A stretch of 51,202 nucleotides of DNA from contig JACAST010000002.1 in the NCBI GenBank assembly GCA_013390765.1, positions 1 through 51,202 on the forward strand, written 5' to 3'. Below, piece after piece: positions 1 through 7,453 of this stretch. How positions within the stretch are numbered: position 1 is the first letter of the stretch; each line of letters begins with the position of its first letter. The notes under the pieces are model-generated. The model was not told where the DNA came from, ran no database searches, and was given only the letters and a program-made list of their open reading frames with translations. The position numbers and the translations under genes are program-made. This DNA comes from Marine Group I thaumarchaeote. Its GTDB lineage: Archaea > Thermoproteota > Nitrososphaeria > Nitrososphaerales > Nitrosopumilaceae.

Positions 1-223
1 ACGGTAGAATATTTTTATCGTTACAACTTAACATAGGATCTGTCTTGCTTGATGTAACATAGCAGATTTTTGTGTCATATTCTTGTGTTAATTTTTCCAC
101 AACAGGCTTGAAAAAAATAAAATCAGATTCCATTTCTAAATAAAAAACAATTGAACGGTCTTTTTGATCTAATTTCTTAAATCGCTTTACTTCTTTCCAG
201 TCATAACCTAATCCAAATTTCAT
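1..223 (-). CDS. Partial N-terminus of a probable CDP-glycerol-type glycan transferase
   Basis: Only the first 74 codons are inside the window; the gene runs off the left edge. The ATG at 221-223 opens a frame with no stop. The readable part (residues about 23-60) is an alpha/beta segment with SIVFYLEMESDFIFFKP and KICYVTSSKTDP, which resembles the start of the CDP-glycerol glycerophosphotransferase-like / GT-B proteins of surface-polymer clusters. It is downstream of, and co-directional with, a small YIDPG-type membrane protein with a 39-base gap, a pairing I recall from polysaccharide loci. The family call rests on a short stretch and on context, so function is uncertain; the coding call itself is firm. 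Confidence 0.5.
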   Translation of the reverse strand, partial: MKFGLGYDWKEVKRFKKLDQKDRSIVFYLEMESDFIFFKPVVEKLTQEYDTKICYVTSSKTDPMLSCNDKNILP

Positions 224-262
224 AATTGTTAGCCATAAAATAAAATTATACAGATAATATAA

Positions 263-424
263 TTAATTACTACCTTTGCGAGATAACCTTAGTTTTAATT
301 TATTCCAGTACAGTTTTAGAGTCATGCCCACACCAGCAATAACACCCATAAGCAGTGTAAGAATGGCCATCATGCTACCTGGATCAATGTAACCTGGTAT
401 CTCTACTAAAAAGTAATACGCCAT
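263..424 (-). CDS. Small membrane protein of the YIDPG type
   Basis: A protein of 53 residues with the motif GYIDPGS near the N-terminus, then one hydrophobic helix (MMAILTLLMGVIAGVGMTL) and a basic tail ending KLRLSRKGSN. Such tiny proteins occur next to glycan transferases and are thought to sit in the membrane beside them; no activity is known to me. I chose ATG 424 because the longer frame would begin with TTG at 457, on top of an AT-rich TATA-like stretch (about 456-463) that would place transcription start close to 424. It precedes the transferase at 1-223 in the same direction and probably shares its mRNA. Confidence 0.6.
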   Translation of the reverse strand: MAYYFLVEIPGYIDPGSMMAILTLLMGVIAGVGMTLKLYWNKLKLRLSRKGSN

Positions 425-492
425 TAGATTAATGCCTAAGAAAAAATCAACTGTCAATATATGTGCACATTATCACCGTTTAATTAATTTCA

Positions 493-1560
493 CTATAGAT
501 TTTGATTTAAAATTAACATAAATTTTTTTGCTATACTATCCCAAGCAAAATGTTCTTGCATGATTTCTTTACCTTTAGATCCCATGTTACTAGCCGTAAC
601 CGGTTGATCACATTCACGATTAATTTTTTTAATTAAATCTTCATGGTCACCAATTTCTATTAAAAAACCAGTCTTCCCATCTTCGATTAATTCTGGAATA
701 CCACCAATATTTGTTGCAATAACTGGTTTTTCCATTAGAAGTGCTTCAATAATTGTTTGGCCCAATCCTTCCATTCCACTTAGCAACAAATAAACATCAA
801 TCTCAGAAAGAAATTTTTTTACCTCGACAGGATATTCTAAACTTCCTAACCAGACAAAATTTCTAAAATTTTTTAATTTCGGAATGATTTTATCTTTATA
901 GAATCCATCTCCTGCAAAATAAAATGTTACATCCGGTAACTCTTTCATTACTTTTGTTAATGTCAAAAGCTCACGTGTTTTCCCCCAAACATTCATTCCC
1001 TGTAATAATCCTACACATGGATGTTTCAAATTCATTCCTGGTATTCGATTCCATTCTGATGGATCTCTTCCATCAGCTGGAAATAATTCTATATTTTTTT
1101 CAGGATATCGTTTTTTCACCTCGTTTTCTAAATATTTGGAAATCGGTAAAATTATACTTGATTTTCTTAAACACAGATCAAACAATTCTTCATTTTTTGT
1201 TGCAGCCAACCTCTTGATTCTAGATTTATAAATTGTTTTTTTAGCCCATGAGGATTCTTCCCAATAATTTCCTCTAAGAAGAATTAAAAGTGGAATATTT
1301 TGTTCTATTACCTTTTTTCCAATTTTTGATATTCTATCTAATAAGACCGCATTAGGATCAAACTCTTTTAATATTTTCTTGAAATTTTTATCTTTTTCTA
1401 TTTTTTTCTTAATATTCATCTGAAAAAATTTATCAATAAATTCAATATCATAGATTAATTTAGATTCAATCCCAATTTTTTCTAATTCTATGGTAAATTG
1501 TTTTAGGTGAATAAATCTTGTTTTATCCCCCACAATTAATAATCGTAATCTATTTTTCAT
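493..1560 (-). CDS. Glycosyltransferase family 4 (GT-B fold)
   Basis: A GT-B retaining glycosyltransferase of about 355 residues. The N-terminal half carries the acceptor domain; the C-terminal half contains VGLLQGMNVWGKTRELL, a FAGDGFYKDKI segment and the donor-binding E-x7-E motif in GMEGLGQTIIEALL followed by EKPVIATNIGGIPELIEDG, typical of GT4 enzymes using nucleotide sugars. It should act on the cytoplasmic face, extending a lipid-linked glycan. The chosen start (MKNRLRLLIVGDK) gives an 11-base overlap with the stop of the upstream barrel gene; a longer frame from 1587 would overlap by 38 bases. Sugar specificity cannot be read from sequence. Confidence 0.85.
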   Translation of the reverse strand: MKNRLRLLIVGDKTRFIHLKQFTIELEKIGIESKLIYDIEFIDKFFQMNIKKKIEKDKNFKKILKEFDPNAVLLDRISKIGKKVIEQNIPLLILLRGNYWEESSWAKKTIYKSRIKRLAATKNEELFDLCLRKSSIILPISKYLENEVKKRYPEKNIELFPADGRDPSEWNRIPGMNLKHPCVGLLQGMNVWGKTRELLTLTKVMKELPDVTFYFAGDGFYKDKIIPKLKNFRNFVWLGSLEYPVEVKKFLSEIDVYLLLSGMEGLGQTIIEALLMEKPVIATNIGGIPELIEDGKTGFLIEIGDHEDLIKKINRECDQPVTASNMGSKGKEIMQEHFAWDSIAKKFMLILNQNL

Positions 1561-2125
1561 ACTGTGTTGTTCTTTTCTCATCGTCACTAAACATTACCCC
1601 AACAGTTCTTAGTAACGAAATATTTTCCTTCTCACAAAAATCAATTAATTTTCTAACATATTTTTGGAAACTATTTTTATCCTCATTGTTACGAATTATT
1701 GAAGAAAACAAATCATCGTGATCCAACATGACAACCTTCTTTTCAGTTTTTAAAGCATTACAAATTTCTTTAATGTTTAATATTGCATTAGGACTTTCAA
1801 TTTTCGGTACTATGTTGATATGATCTGGCAGTTTATCTAGAAATGGCTGTAAGTCATTCTTGTTTTCAATATTTGATACAGCAAAATATTTTATTTGTTT
1901 ATTTGATTCTAATATTGGAATCATTTCTTCTAATGAATATTTGTTATTTGGAGGTTTTATTCTTCCTTGAGGTAAATCTAAAAAAAATTTGCCATTTTTT
2001 TCATTAGATAATTTTTCCTTTAATTCTTCAAGGCTGTTACACCATGCTAAATTAATCCTTAAAATTACATCATCTGGAAATTCTAAATTATAGTGATTTT
2101 TAATATTTTGTGAAATTAGTAACAT
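1550..2125 (-). CDS. Pyruvate-kinase / HpcH-HpaI-like TIM-barrel protein of unknown function
   Basis: A 191-residue protein resembling the C-terminal half of the PEP/pyruvate-binding TIM barrel. Visible landmarks are FFLDLPQGRIKPPNNKYS, YFAVSNIENKNDLQPFL, NIVPKIESPNAILNIKEI (like the KIEN-x-EAV-xNI strand of pyruvate kinase), VMLDHDDLFSSI (at the place of the metal-binding ARGDLGVE loop) and a helix plus ISLLRTVGVM. It is far shorter than pyruvate kinase and lacks its nucleotide-binding part, so kinase activity is unlikely; a lyase, aldolase or PEP-binding role is possible. It is divergent from an aldo/keto reductase, and a 3'-truncated second copy lies at 13827-14207, also divergent from a reductase copy, so the two families seem functionally linked. 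Confidence 0.7.
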   Translation of the reverse strand: MLLISQNIKNHYNLEFPDDVILRINLAWCNSLEELKEKLSNEKNGKFFLDLPQGRIKPPNNKYSLEEMIPILESNKQIKYFAVSNIENKNDLQPFLDKLPDHINIVPKIESPNAILNIKEICNALKTEKKVVMLDHDDLFSSIIRNNEDKNSFQKYVRKLIDFCEKENISLLRTVGVMFSDDEKRTTQYEK

Positions 2126-2148
2126 TTGAAAGTTTCATAATTTTTTTT

Positions 2149-2157
2149 AATATAAAA
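2149..2157 (-). promoter_or_regulatory. Putative TATA box of the barrel gene
   Basis: Read on the minus strand this is TTTTATATTA, 24-32 bases upstream of the ATG at 2125, the distance expected for an archaeal promoter with a very short or no leader. No experimental support. Confidence 0.4.
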
Positions 2158-2176
2158 CATTCTAATCTTTGGTAAG

Positions 2177-2191
2177 ATACAGTAAGGGTTT
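2177..2191. promoter_or_regulatory. Upstream element shared by both barrel-gene copies
   Basis: ATACAGTAAGGGTTT lies in the divergent gap between the barrel gene and the aldo/keto reductase. An almost identical 15-mer (one substitution) occurs upstream of the truncated barrel copy at 14233-14247, while most of the sequence around it differs. It may be an operator or simply conserved duplicated promoter DNA. Confidence 0.35.
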
Positions 2192-2248
2192 ATTTATAAT
2201 CTAATTTTTTGATATTGCAGAGAATAAGCATTTAAAAAATGATAATCA

Positions 2249-3214
2249 ATGAAATACGAAACTATTGGAAAAACAAATACGAAAATTTCAAAAATTAGCC
2301 TTGGATGTATGTCATTTGGTGCAAAATCTGAATGGATGATTGAATCAGATGAAGCGAAACCAATTATAGATTGTGCATTAGATTTAGGAATTACATCTTT
2401 TGATACTGCAAATGCATATTCAAATGGACGTTCTGAAGAAATTTTAGGTGAATTATTGAAGGATTGTCGTGATGACGTTGTAATTGGAAGTAAGGTAAGA
2501 TATCAGATGGGTGATAACCCGAATGATGTTGGCCTTTCAAAAGAACAAATAAACAAACAAATTGAAAAATCATTAGAAAGATTACAAACTAAATTCATAG
2601 ATTTATATCAAATTCATAGATGGGATTACGAAACACCAATTGAAGAAACGTTGGTTGCTTTAGATCAGTTAGTGAAGGATAACAAAGTCAGACATATAGG
2701 CGGCTCAAATATGTGGACAAAGCAACTTGCAGAATCCTTACGGATTAGTAATGAATTAGATTTGCAGCGTTTTGAAACTATGCAGACTTTCTACAATTTA
2801 TGTTACCGTGAAGAAGAGAGAGAAACGCTTCCTTTCTGTAAAGACCAAAACATTTCTACATTGACTTATAATCCAGTAGCAAAGGGATTTTTAACTGGAA
2901 AATATATTCGAAATGAGAAAAATAACAGTATTCGTTTCAAGTCAGATCCAGCATTAGCTGCAAAATTCTTCAAATCTGAGGATTTTGATATTTTAGAAGT
3001 TGTAATACAGATAGCAAATGAGAAAGGTGTAAAACCAGCTCAAATTGCTTTAGCATGGTTACTTGAAAAAAATATCACTTCACCTATTATAGGCGCCACA
3101 AAAACATCACATGTTGAAGAAGCTGTTGATTCATTAAATATCAAACTTACATCTGATGACATTAAACGGTTGGAAGATCCATATCAAGCACAATCAATAC
3201 ATCATCTTGACTAA
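2249..3214 (+). CDS. Aldo/keto reductase
   Basis: A full-length 321-residue NADPH-type aldo/keto reductase. The catalytic tetrad is visible: Asp52 and Tyr57 in FDTANAYSNG, Lys82 in IGSKVRYQMG and His123 in QIHRWDYETP; the C-terminal cofactor segment has PIIGATKTSHVEEAV. It would reduce a carbonyl, probably a sugar or small keto compound in glycan precursor synthesis. It is transcribed divergently from the pyruvate-kinase-like gene 123 bases away. A frameshifted, truncated paralogue lies at 17789-18210, and the last dozen bases before both ATGs (with TGATAATCA) are also conserved, so the promoter-proximal region was duplicated with it. Confidence 0.9.
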   Translation: MKYETIGKTNTKISKISLGCMSFGAKSEWMIESDEAKPIIDCALDLGITSFDTANAYSNGRSEEILGELLKDCRDDVVIGSKVRYQMGDNPNDVGLSKEQINKQIEKSLERLQTKFIDLYQIHRWDYETPIEETLVALDQLVKDNKVRHIGGSNMWTKQLAESLRISNELDLQRFETMQTFYNLCYREEERETLPFCKDQNISTLTYNPVAKGFLTGKYIRNEKNNSIRFKSDPALAAKFFKSEDFDILEVVIQIANEKGVKPAQIALAWLLEKNITSPIIGATKTSHVEEAVDSLNIKLTSDDIKRLEDPYQAQSIHHLD

Positions 3215-3245
3215 TTGATCTTGGTAGTTTCATTTATTTTTGAGT

Positions 3246-3902
3246 TCAATATTTTTTTGAATCAACTTCATAGAATTGCTGGTCCTGGTCGTCTTTCCAT
3301 TCCTTCAAGTCAATTATCATATGAATTCTATCAATATTACTTTCATTTCTAACATCATGAACAAGCTGATTATTTATTTCGTAACCATGTCCAGGTTCTA
3401 AATAGTATTCCTTATGATCTAATGTGAATTTAACTGCAGGATCAGATAATATTGGAATGTGGATTCTATGGTTGGTAGTTAACATTGGTCCTGAATCTGA
3501 ATGTTCAGGAATAATTCCACCCTTTTTTAATTCTGTAAACAACACACAAGTTAATTTCAGATTTTCATATCCGTAGAAATTTTTTACTTGAGAAATAATT
3601 TCGTCTAAATATGGTTTAAGTTTGTTCAACAACTCAGTCTCATTTTTTTCATAGTCGATGAATCCTACTCCAGTAGATGCCAAAGATTTGTATTTTAGCA
3701 TCAAAGCACGAACGTCTAAATTCGTCTGGCCAGCTTTTGCTTTTGAATTTCTAGCTTCTGTGTCTTTGTCCCATTCATCGTTAGGAACTGTTTTTAGAAT
3801 ATCTAAGATGCTCTTATAATCACATGTTTTAATTACTTCTCTTAAACCCCCGAATGTCTTGTGAATTACGGCAGGAGATTTTGTTTTTTTCCATCCAAAC
3901 AT
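3246..3902 (-). CDS. Aspartyl/asparaginyl beta-hydroxylase-like Fe(II)/2-oxoglutarate oxygenase
   Basis: A 218-residue cupin-fold protein of the Asp/Asn beta-hydroxylase family, which also includes lipid A hydroxylases. Candidate iron ligands are His134 and Asp136 in PEHSDSGPM and His182 in QLVHDVRNES; Arg192 in DRIHMIIDL is the likely 2-oxoglutarate anchor, and the family-typical NHRIHIPI follows the first His. It has no signal peptide, so it acts in the cytoplasm. In this island a glycan or lipid precursor is a more natural substrate than a protein side chain, but that is inference. It converges on the aldo/keto reductase with 31 bases between stops. Confidence 0.8.
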   Translation of the reverse strand: MFGWKKTKSPAVIHKTFGGLREVIKTCDYKSILDILKTVPNDEWDKDTEARNSKAKAGQTNLDVRALMLKYKSLASTGVGFIDYEKNETELLNKLKPYLDEIISQVKNFYGYENLKLTCVLFTELKKGGIIPEHSDSGPMLTTNHRIHIPILSDPAVKFTLDHKEYYLEPGHGYEINNQLVHDVRNESNIDRIHMIIDLKEWKDDQDQQFYEVDSKKY

Positions 3903-4028
3903 TAATGGATTTAAAAAGTAGACTTATTAATTATTTACTAATTTTTGTTTTAAAATAATACGAGTGCGATCTATCTATGAGTAATTATGTCTATAAGTAG
4001 GATATAGACGCCTAAAATATAGCTGAAT

Positions 4029-4751
4029 ATGAAAGAAACTAGAATTTTTCAAATACAAATTGGTGATAAAGAACAATTAGCGACAAAAAACATAGTCGAA
4101 GGTACTAAAACACATAAAGAAAAAATCGTAATTGTAAACGACGAAGAATTTTTAGAATGGAATCCTTACAAGAGCAAGCTTGCAGCGGCGATTAGAAACG
4201 GCCTTCAAATTCTCCCAATTATTAAAAATTCAAAAGTAGTATGTATTAATCCACTAGAGGAATCAACCATATTGCATATTTCTAATATTGTAGGTAGTAA
4301 AGGATCAGTTTTTGTCATTGATGTCGACAAAAATAAAAAAAGTTTTTTAAACAAGTTAGTGGATACACACAAAAATATAATTCCAATTTATGATACTGTA
4401 GATGAACTATCATTTTCTTCATCAATAACCGGAAAAGTTGATGCGCTTTATGTCGATATTCCAGAATCAGAACAAATAGAAACGATTGTTGAGAAGTATG
4501 GATCACTTCTTAAAAACGAAGGTTTTTTGATGCTTGTAGCAAAAAAAGATGATAATGCAATTATTGAAAATGATATTGCTGGATGGATGGCGGAACAAAG
4601 AGCGGGATTAAATAAAATACGCGAGATAACCACTAAACTCAAATCTCAATTTGAAATAATCCAAGAAATTAATCTTGGCTTAAATTATGGAATGAGACCA
4701 TACCATAAATTCTATGCATTTATTCTTGCACAATATTTACATAAAAATTAA
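4029..4751 (+). CDS. Divergent fibrillarin-like protein with degraded SAM and catalytic motifs
   Basis: Of 240 residues. The family is recognised by LATKNIVEGT, EWNPYKSKLAAAIRNGL, HISNIVGSKGSVFVID, NIIPI and KVDALYVDI, in the order and spacing of archaeal fibrillarin (rRNA 2'-O-methyltransferase of box C/D RNPs). The glycine-rich SAM loop, normally of the GxxxGTT type, is replaced here by NPLEEST at residues 74-80, and the His of the usual KDHAMV segment is Tyr229 in HKFYAFI. Lys50, Asp143 and a Lys near 172 remain. It is therefore probably not a SAM-dependent RNA methyltransferase, and its place between an oxygenase and a sulfotransferase suggests recruitment to another job. Its stop is 7 bases before the sulfotransferase start. 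Confidence 0.8.
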   Translation: MKETRIFQIQIGDKEQLATKNIVEGTKTHKEKIVIVNDEEFLEWNPYKSKLAAAIRNGLQILPIIKNSKVVCINPLEESTILHISNIVGSKGSVFVIDVDKNKKSFLNKLVDTHKNIIPIYDTVDELSFSSSITGKVDALYVDIPESEQIETIVEKYGSLLKNEGFLMLVAKKDDNAIIENDIAGWMAEQRAGLNKIREITTKLKSQFEIIQEINLGLNYGMRPYHKFYAFILAQYLHKN

Positions 4752-4758
4752 TATTTAA

Positions 4759-5748
4759 TTGACTGCTACAAAATTTAAGTTATCGGATGAGACGAAAAGA
4801 TCTTTACCAAGAAGTCTAATTCGTTCATGGTTTATCGAACATCCAGAATTAAATCCTTACAAATTCACTTGGGATAGATTTTCCCGAAAAATAACAAGTA
4901 GCTTTAGGATGTTACCTAGTTTTCTAATACTTGGAGGATCTAGAAGTGGAAATACTTCATTGTTTGCATACTTAACTGAACATCCAAATATTATGCCAGG
5001 TTCCTTGAAGGCATTCTATTTTTTTCAATATTTCACAAATAATAAAACTTCGTTCTATAGATCACAGTTTCCTATAAAGAGAAAAAATCTAATTACATGT
5101 GATTCAACAAGTAGCTATTTTGTTCATCCATTGATACCTGCAAGAGTTCATAAATTATTACCTTCAGCAAAATTAATAGTGATTTTACGTAATCCTGTGG
5201 AAAGAGCTTATTCAGAATTTCATTATACATTAGCTCTTGGCGTAGAACTAACAGAAAATTTTGAAGATGTCATCAAGTCCGAATTAAAAAGAATTGAAAT
5301 TGGAAATAAGAAACCTGAATTAAAGATTGAAACTACCAATTATAATCACTCTGCTTTTTCCCATTTACGAGATGGGCTTTATGTACAGCATCTTGAGAGA
5401 TGGTTAAAATTTTTCCCAAATGAACAATTATTAGTATTACATACTAAGGATCTTTATACTAATTTTGATAATACGTTAGCTAAAACATTTGAATTCCTTA
5501 ATTTACCAAAATATCAGATAGAAAACAGGATAGAAAAAAACAAAATTGATAAAATTCGTCCCTTATCTGGACATGTACGTAATATTTATAAAAATATTGA
5601 TTCAAAAACTCGAACACTATTCAATGTACAGAACTATCCTGAAATAAAATCTGAAACAAGAAAATTTCTTCAAGATTTTTTTAGACCACATAATGAAAAA
5701 CTATTCAAAATGATAGGAAAAAGGTTTGATTGGAATGATGAAAAATAA
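4759..5748 (+). CDS. PAPS-dependent sulfotransferase
   Basis: A 329-residue sulfotransferase of the carbohydrate/lipid type. The 5'-phosphosulfate loop is LILGGSRSGNTSLFAYL at residues 57-71 and the 3'-phosphate motif is IVILRNPVERAYS at 140-152, with Arg144 and Ser152 in the expected places. It transfers sulfate from PAPS to a hydroxyl, here presumably a glycan. The start is a TTG at 4759; an internal ATG at 4909 would cut just before the first motif and is less likely. It probably shares an mRNA with the fibrillarin-like gene upstream. An APS kinase at 14258-14794 could supply its donor. Confidence 0.85.
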   Translation: MTATKFKLSDETKRSLPRSLIRSWFIEHPELNPYKFTWDRFSRKITSSFRMLPSFLILGGSRSGNTSLFAYLTEHPNIMPGSLKAFYFFQYFTNNKTSFYRSQFPIKRKNLITCDSTSSYFVHPLIPARVHKLLPSAKLIVILRNPVERAYSEFHYTLALGVELTENFEDVIKSELKRIEIGNKKPELKIETTNYNHSAFSHLRDGLYVQHLERWLKFFPNEQLLVLHTKDLYTNFDNTLAKTFEFLNLPKYQIENRIEKNKIDKIRPLSGHVRNIYKNIDSKTRTLFNVQNYPEIKSETRKFLQDFFRPHNEKLFKMIGKRFDWNDEK

Positions 5749-5750
5749 AA

Positions 5751-5909
5751 TACTGTTTAGCAAGAGAAAATGGAAAAGTTTTTTCATTTAAATCGGAACC
5801 CAAAAATTTTGAATTGCTTAAAAAAAATGTCAAAATTAACAATTATTCAAATGTAATTCTAGAAAAGAAAGCAATAGGCAATAAAACAGGAATTAAAGAA
5901 ATCATATAG
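5751..5909 (+). pseudogene. FkbM-family methyltransferase fragment
   Basis: The gap after the sulfotransferase reads, in one open frame, YCLARENGKVFSFKSEP, NFELLKKNVKINNYSNV and KKAIGNKTG, which is the canonical SAM-binding beta2-beta3 region of FkbM methyltransferases. There is no N-terminus, and the frame ends at TAG 5907-5909. A further LDNIF-like piece is readable in another frame near 5928-5945, so a frameshift may also be present. The sequence is a relic; an intact FkbM domain exists at 41841-42944. Confidence 0.7.
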
Positions 5910-6000
5910 TCAGAGGCAAAAAAAATTGGACAATATTTTTTGCAGTAGAACTAATGAAGGGATAAAAAGGAATTAATAAGAAATATCATAGATTAAAAAA

Positions 6001-7440
6001 ATGAAGCCAAATATAATATTTTTTCTAATTGACGGACTAAGAGCAGAGCAAGTATATGGAAATAATAGAACTTGTAAAACACCAAATATTGATTCGTTAA
6101 TTCAAAATGGCATGTATTCTGAACAAGCAGTATCATCTGTAGATGGAACTATTGTTTCACTGAATACAATATTTAACTTGAATTTTCAGGTTGGTAATTC
6201 TGCCAGAAATAAAAAAATAGTTTTAAATGAAAATAACTTAATTGACATTTTAAAAAAAAAAGGTTATCATATTTATGGAACTTTGCCTAATTTTGCTTCC
6301 TTCAATTCATTGCTAGAACACTTTGAAAATGAAAATAATAATGATCGTATAGAAAATTCTGATCTAAGTACAGGAGATCTGATAGACCCAGTTGCTGCAC
6401 AATTTTTAGGTCAGAAAATTGAGGGAAGTCATTCTGAGTACGAGAGATACAGAGCAACTTTACCTACAGGATTAGCAAAAGAAATTATCCAACTATTGGA
6501 ATCTAAAGAAAAACAGGAACCATATTTTTGCTATTTCCATATATTTGATCTGCATCCACTTCGTGAAGGAAGGATGCCCATTGGAATTGAAGATTTTGAT
6601 AATGAAAAATTTGGTTCAAGCCTTTATGAAAGAACAGTCTCTTCAATTGATTTCTGGCTAGGTAAAATTTTTGAACACATAGATAAGAATGATGTAATAA
6701 TTTTAACAGCTGATCATGGTGAACGGATCCCACATGGTGGTATGAGAGAAGTTGATTTCCAGCCCAAATTAGAACACGCCGTAGATTTTGGAAAAAAAAT
6801 TCTTCCAAAGTCAGCTCATAAAATCGGTGGCCAATTTTTATATGATATACGTAAGTCTGTAGGTAAAAGAAAATTAAACAAATCTAATAAAAAACTAACA
6901 AACTATCAAAAACGTTCACGAGATCCATACTTTACATTATCACTATTTGACGAATTGATACGTGTCCCATTACTTTTTGTGGGAAATTCAATCAAGCCGA
7001 GGATTATTACAAAACAAGTTAGACATGTTGACATTTCCCCCACAATTTATGAATTATTAGATATCCCATTAGATAGAAAAATTAGTGGTAAAAGTTTGAT
7101 TTCACTTGATGATGAAAGCTCACAGGAAGAAAATCCTAATTATTTACATACCATGCCTTATCATAAATTGTCTCCATCAGATATGGTCGGATTAAGGACA
7201 AGTAAACACAAATATTTTCGAGCCGCACGTGATCCAAAGGAAGACGTAAATCTTTATGATTTAAAAAATGATCCTTGTGAAAATGATAACATTGCGGAAA
7301 CAAACAAGGAATTAGTTACACAATTTGAAAAAAAGATACTGCAATTAGAAAAAGACAATTTGCCGGAATATGAAGAAAAAATTTCTGAGAAGGAATTGCA
7401 AAGAATTTCAAACGAGTTGAAAAGACTCGGTTATATGTAA
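6001..7440 (+). CDS. Alkaline-phosphatase-superfamily (sulfatase-fold) hydrolase or transferase
   Basis: A protein of 479 residues with the sulfatase/phosphodiesterase fold: metal Asp11 in FFLIDGLR, TPNIDSLIQNG at 27-37, His185 in IFDLHPL, Asp238-His239 in ILTADHGERIPHGG and the C-terminal VRHVDISPTIYELL plus YDLKNDPCENDN. True sulfatases need Cys or Ser in C/S-x-P-x-R for formylglycine; here the position reads SSVDGT, so Thr50 is the likely nucleophile, as in phosphodiesterases and phospho-group transferases of the superfamily. No signal peptide is seen. It may act on a phospho- or phosphonate ester of a glycan precursor. A related protein lies at 8462-9586. Confidence 0.8.
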   Translation: MKPNIIFFLIDGLRAEQVYGNNRTCKTPNIDSLIQNGMYSEQAVSSVDGTIVSLNTIFNLNFQVGNSARNKKIVLNENNLIDILKKKGYHIYGTLPNFASFNSLLEHFENENNNDRIENSDLSTGDLIDPVAAQFLGQKIEGSHSEYERYRATLPTGLAKEIIQLLESKEKQEPYFCYFHIFDLHPLREGRMPIGIEDFDNEKFGSSLYERTVSSIDFWLGKIFEHIDKNDVIILTADHGERIPHGGMREVDFQPKLEHAVDFGKKILPKSAHKIGGQFLYDIRKSVGKRKLNKSNKKLTNYQKRSRDPYFTLSLFDELIRVPLLFVGNSIKPRIITKQVRHVDISPTIYELLDIPLDRKISGKSLISLDDESSQEENPNYLHTMPYHKLSPSDMVGLRTSKHKYFRAARDPKEDVNLYDLKNDPCENDNIAETNKELVTQFEKKILQLEKDNLPEYEEKISEKELQRISNELKRLGYM

Positions 7441-7453
7441 CTTCACTGTGGCG

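Noticed and set aside
3246-3902. MpnS-like cupin
   Set aside because: The HSD and NHRIHIPI pattern belongs to the Asp/Asn beta-hydroxylase family; it is also half the size of MpnS.
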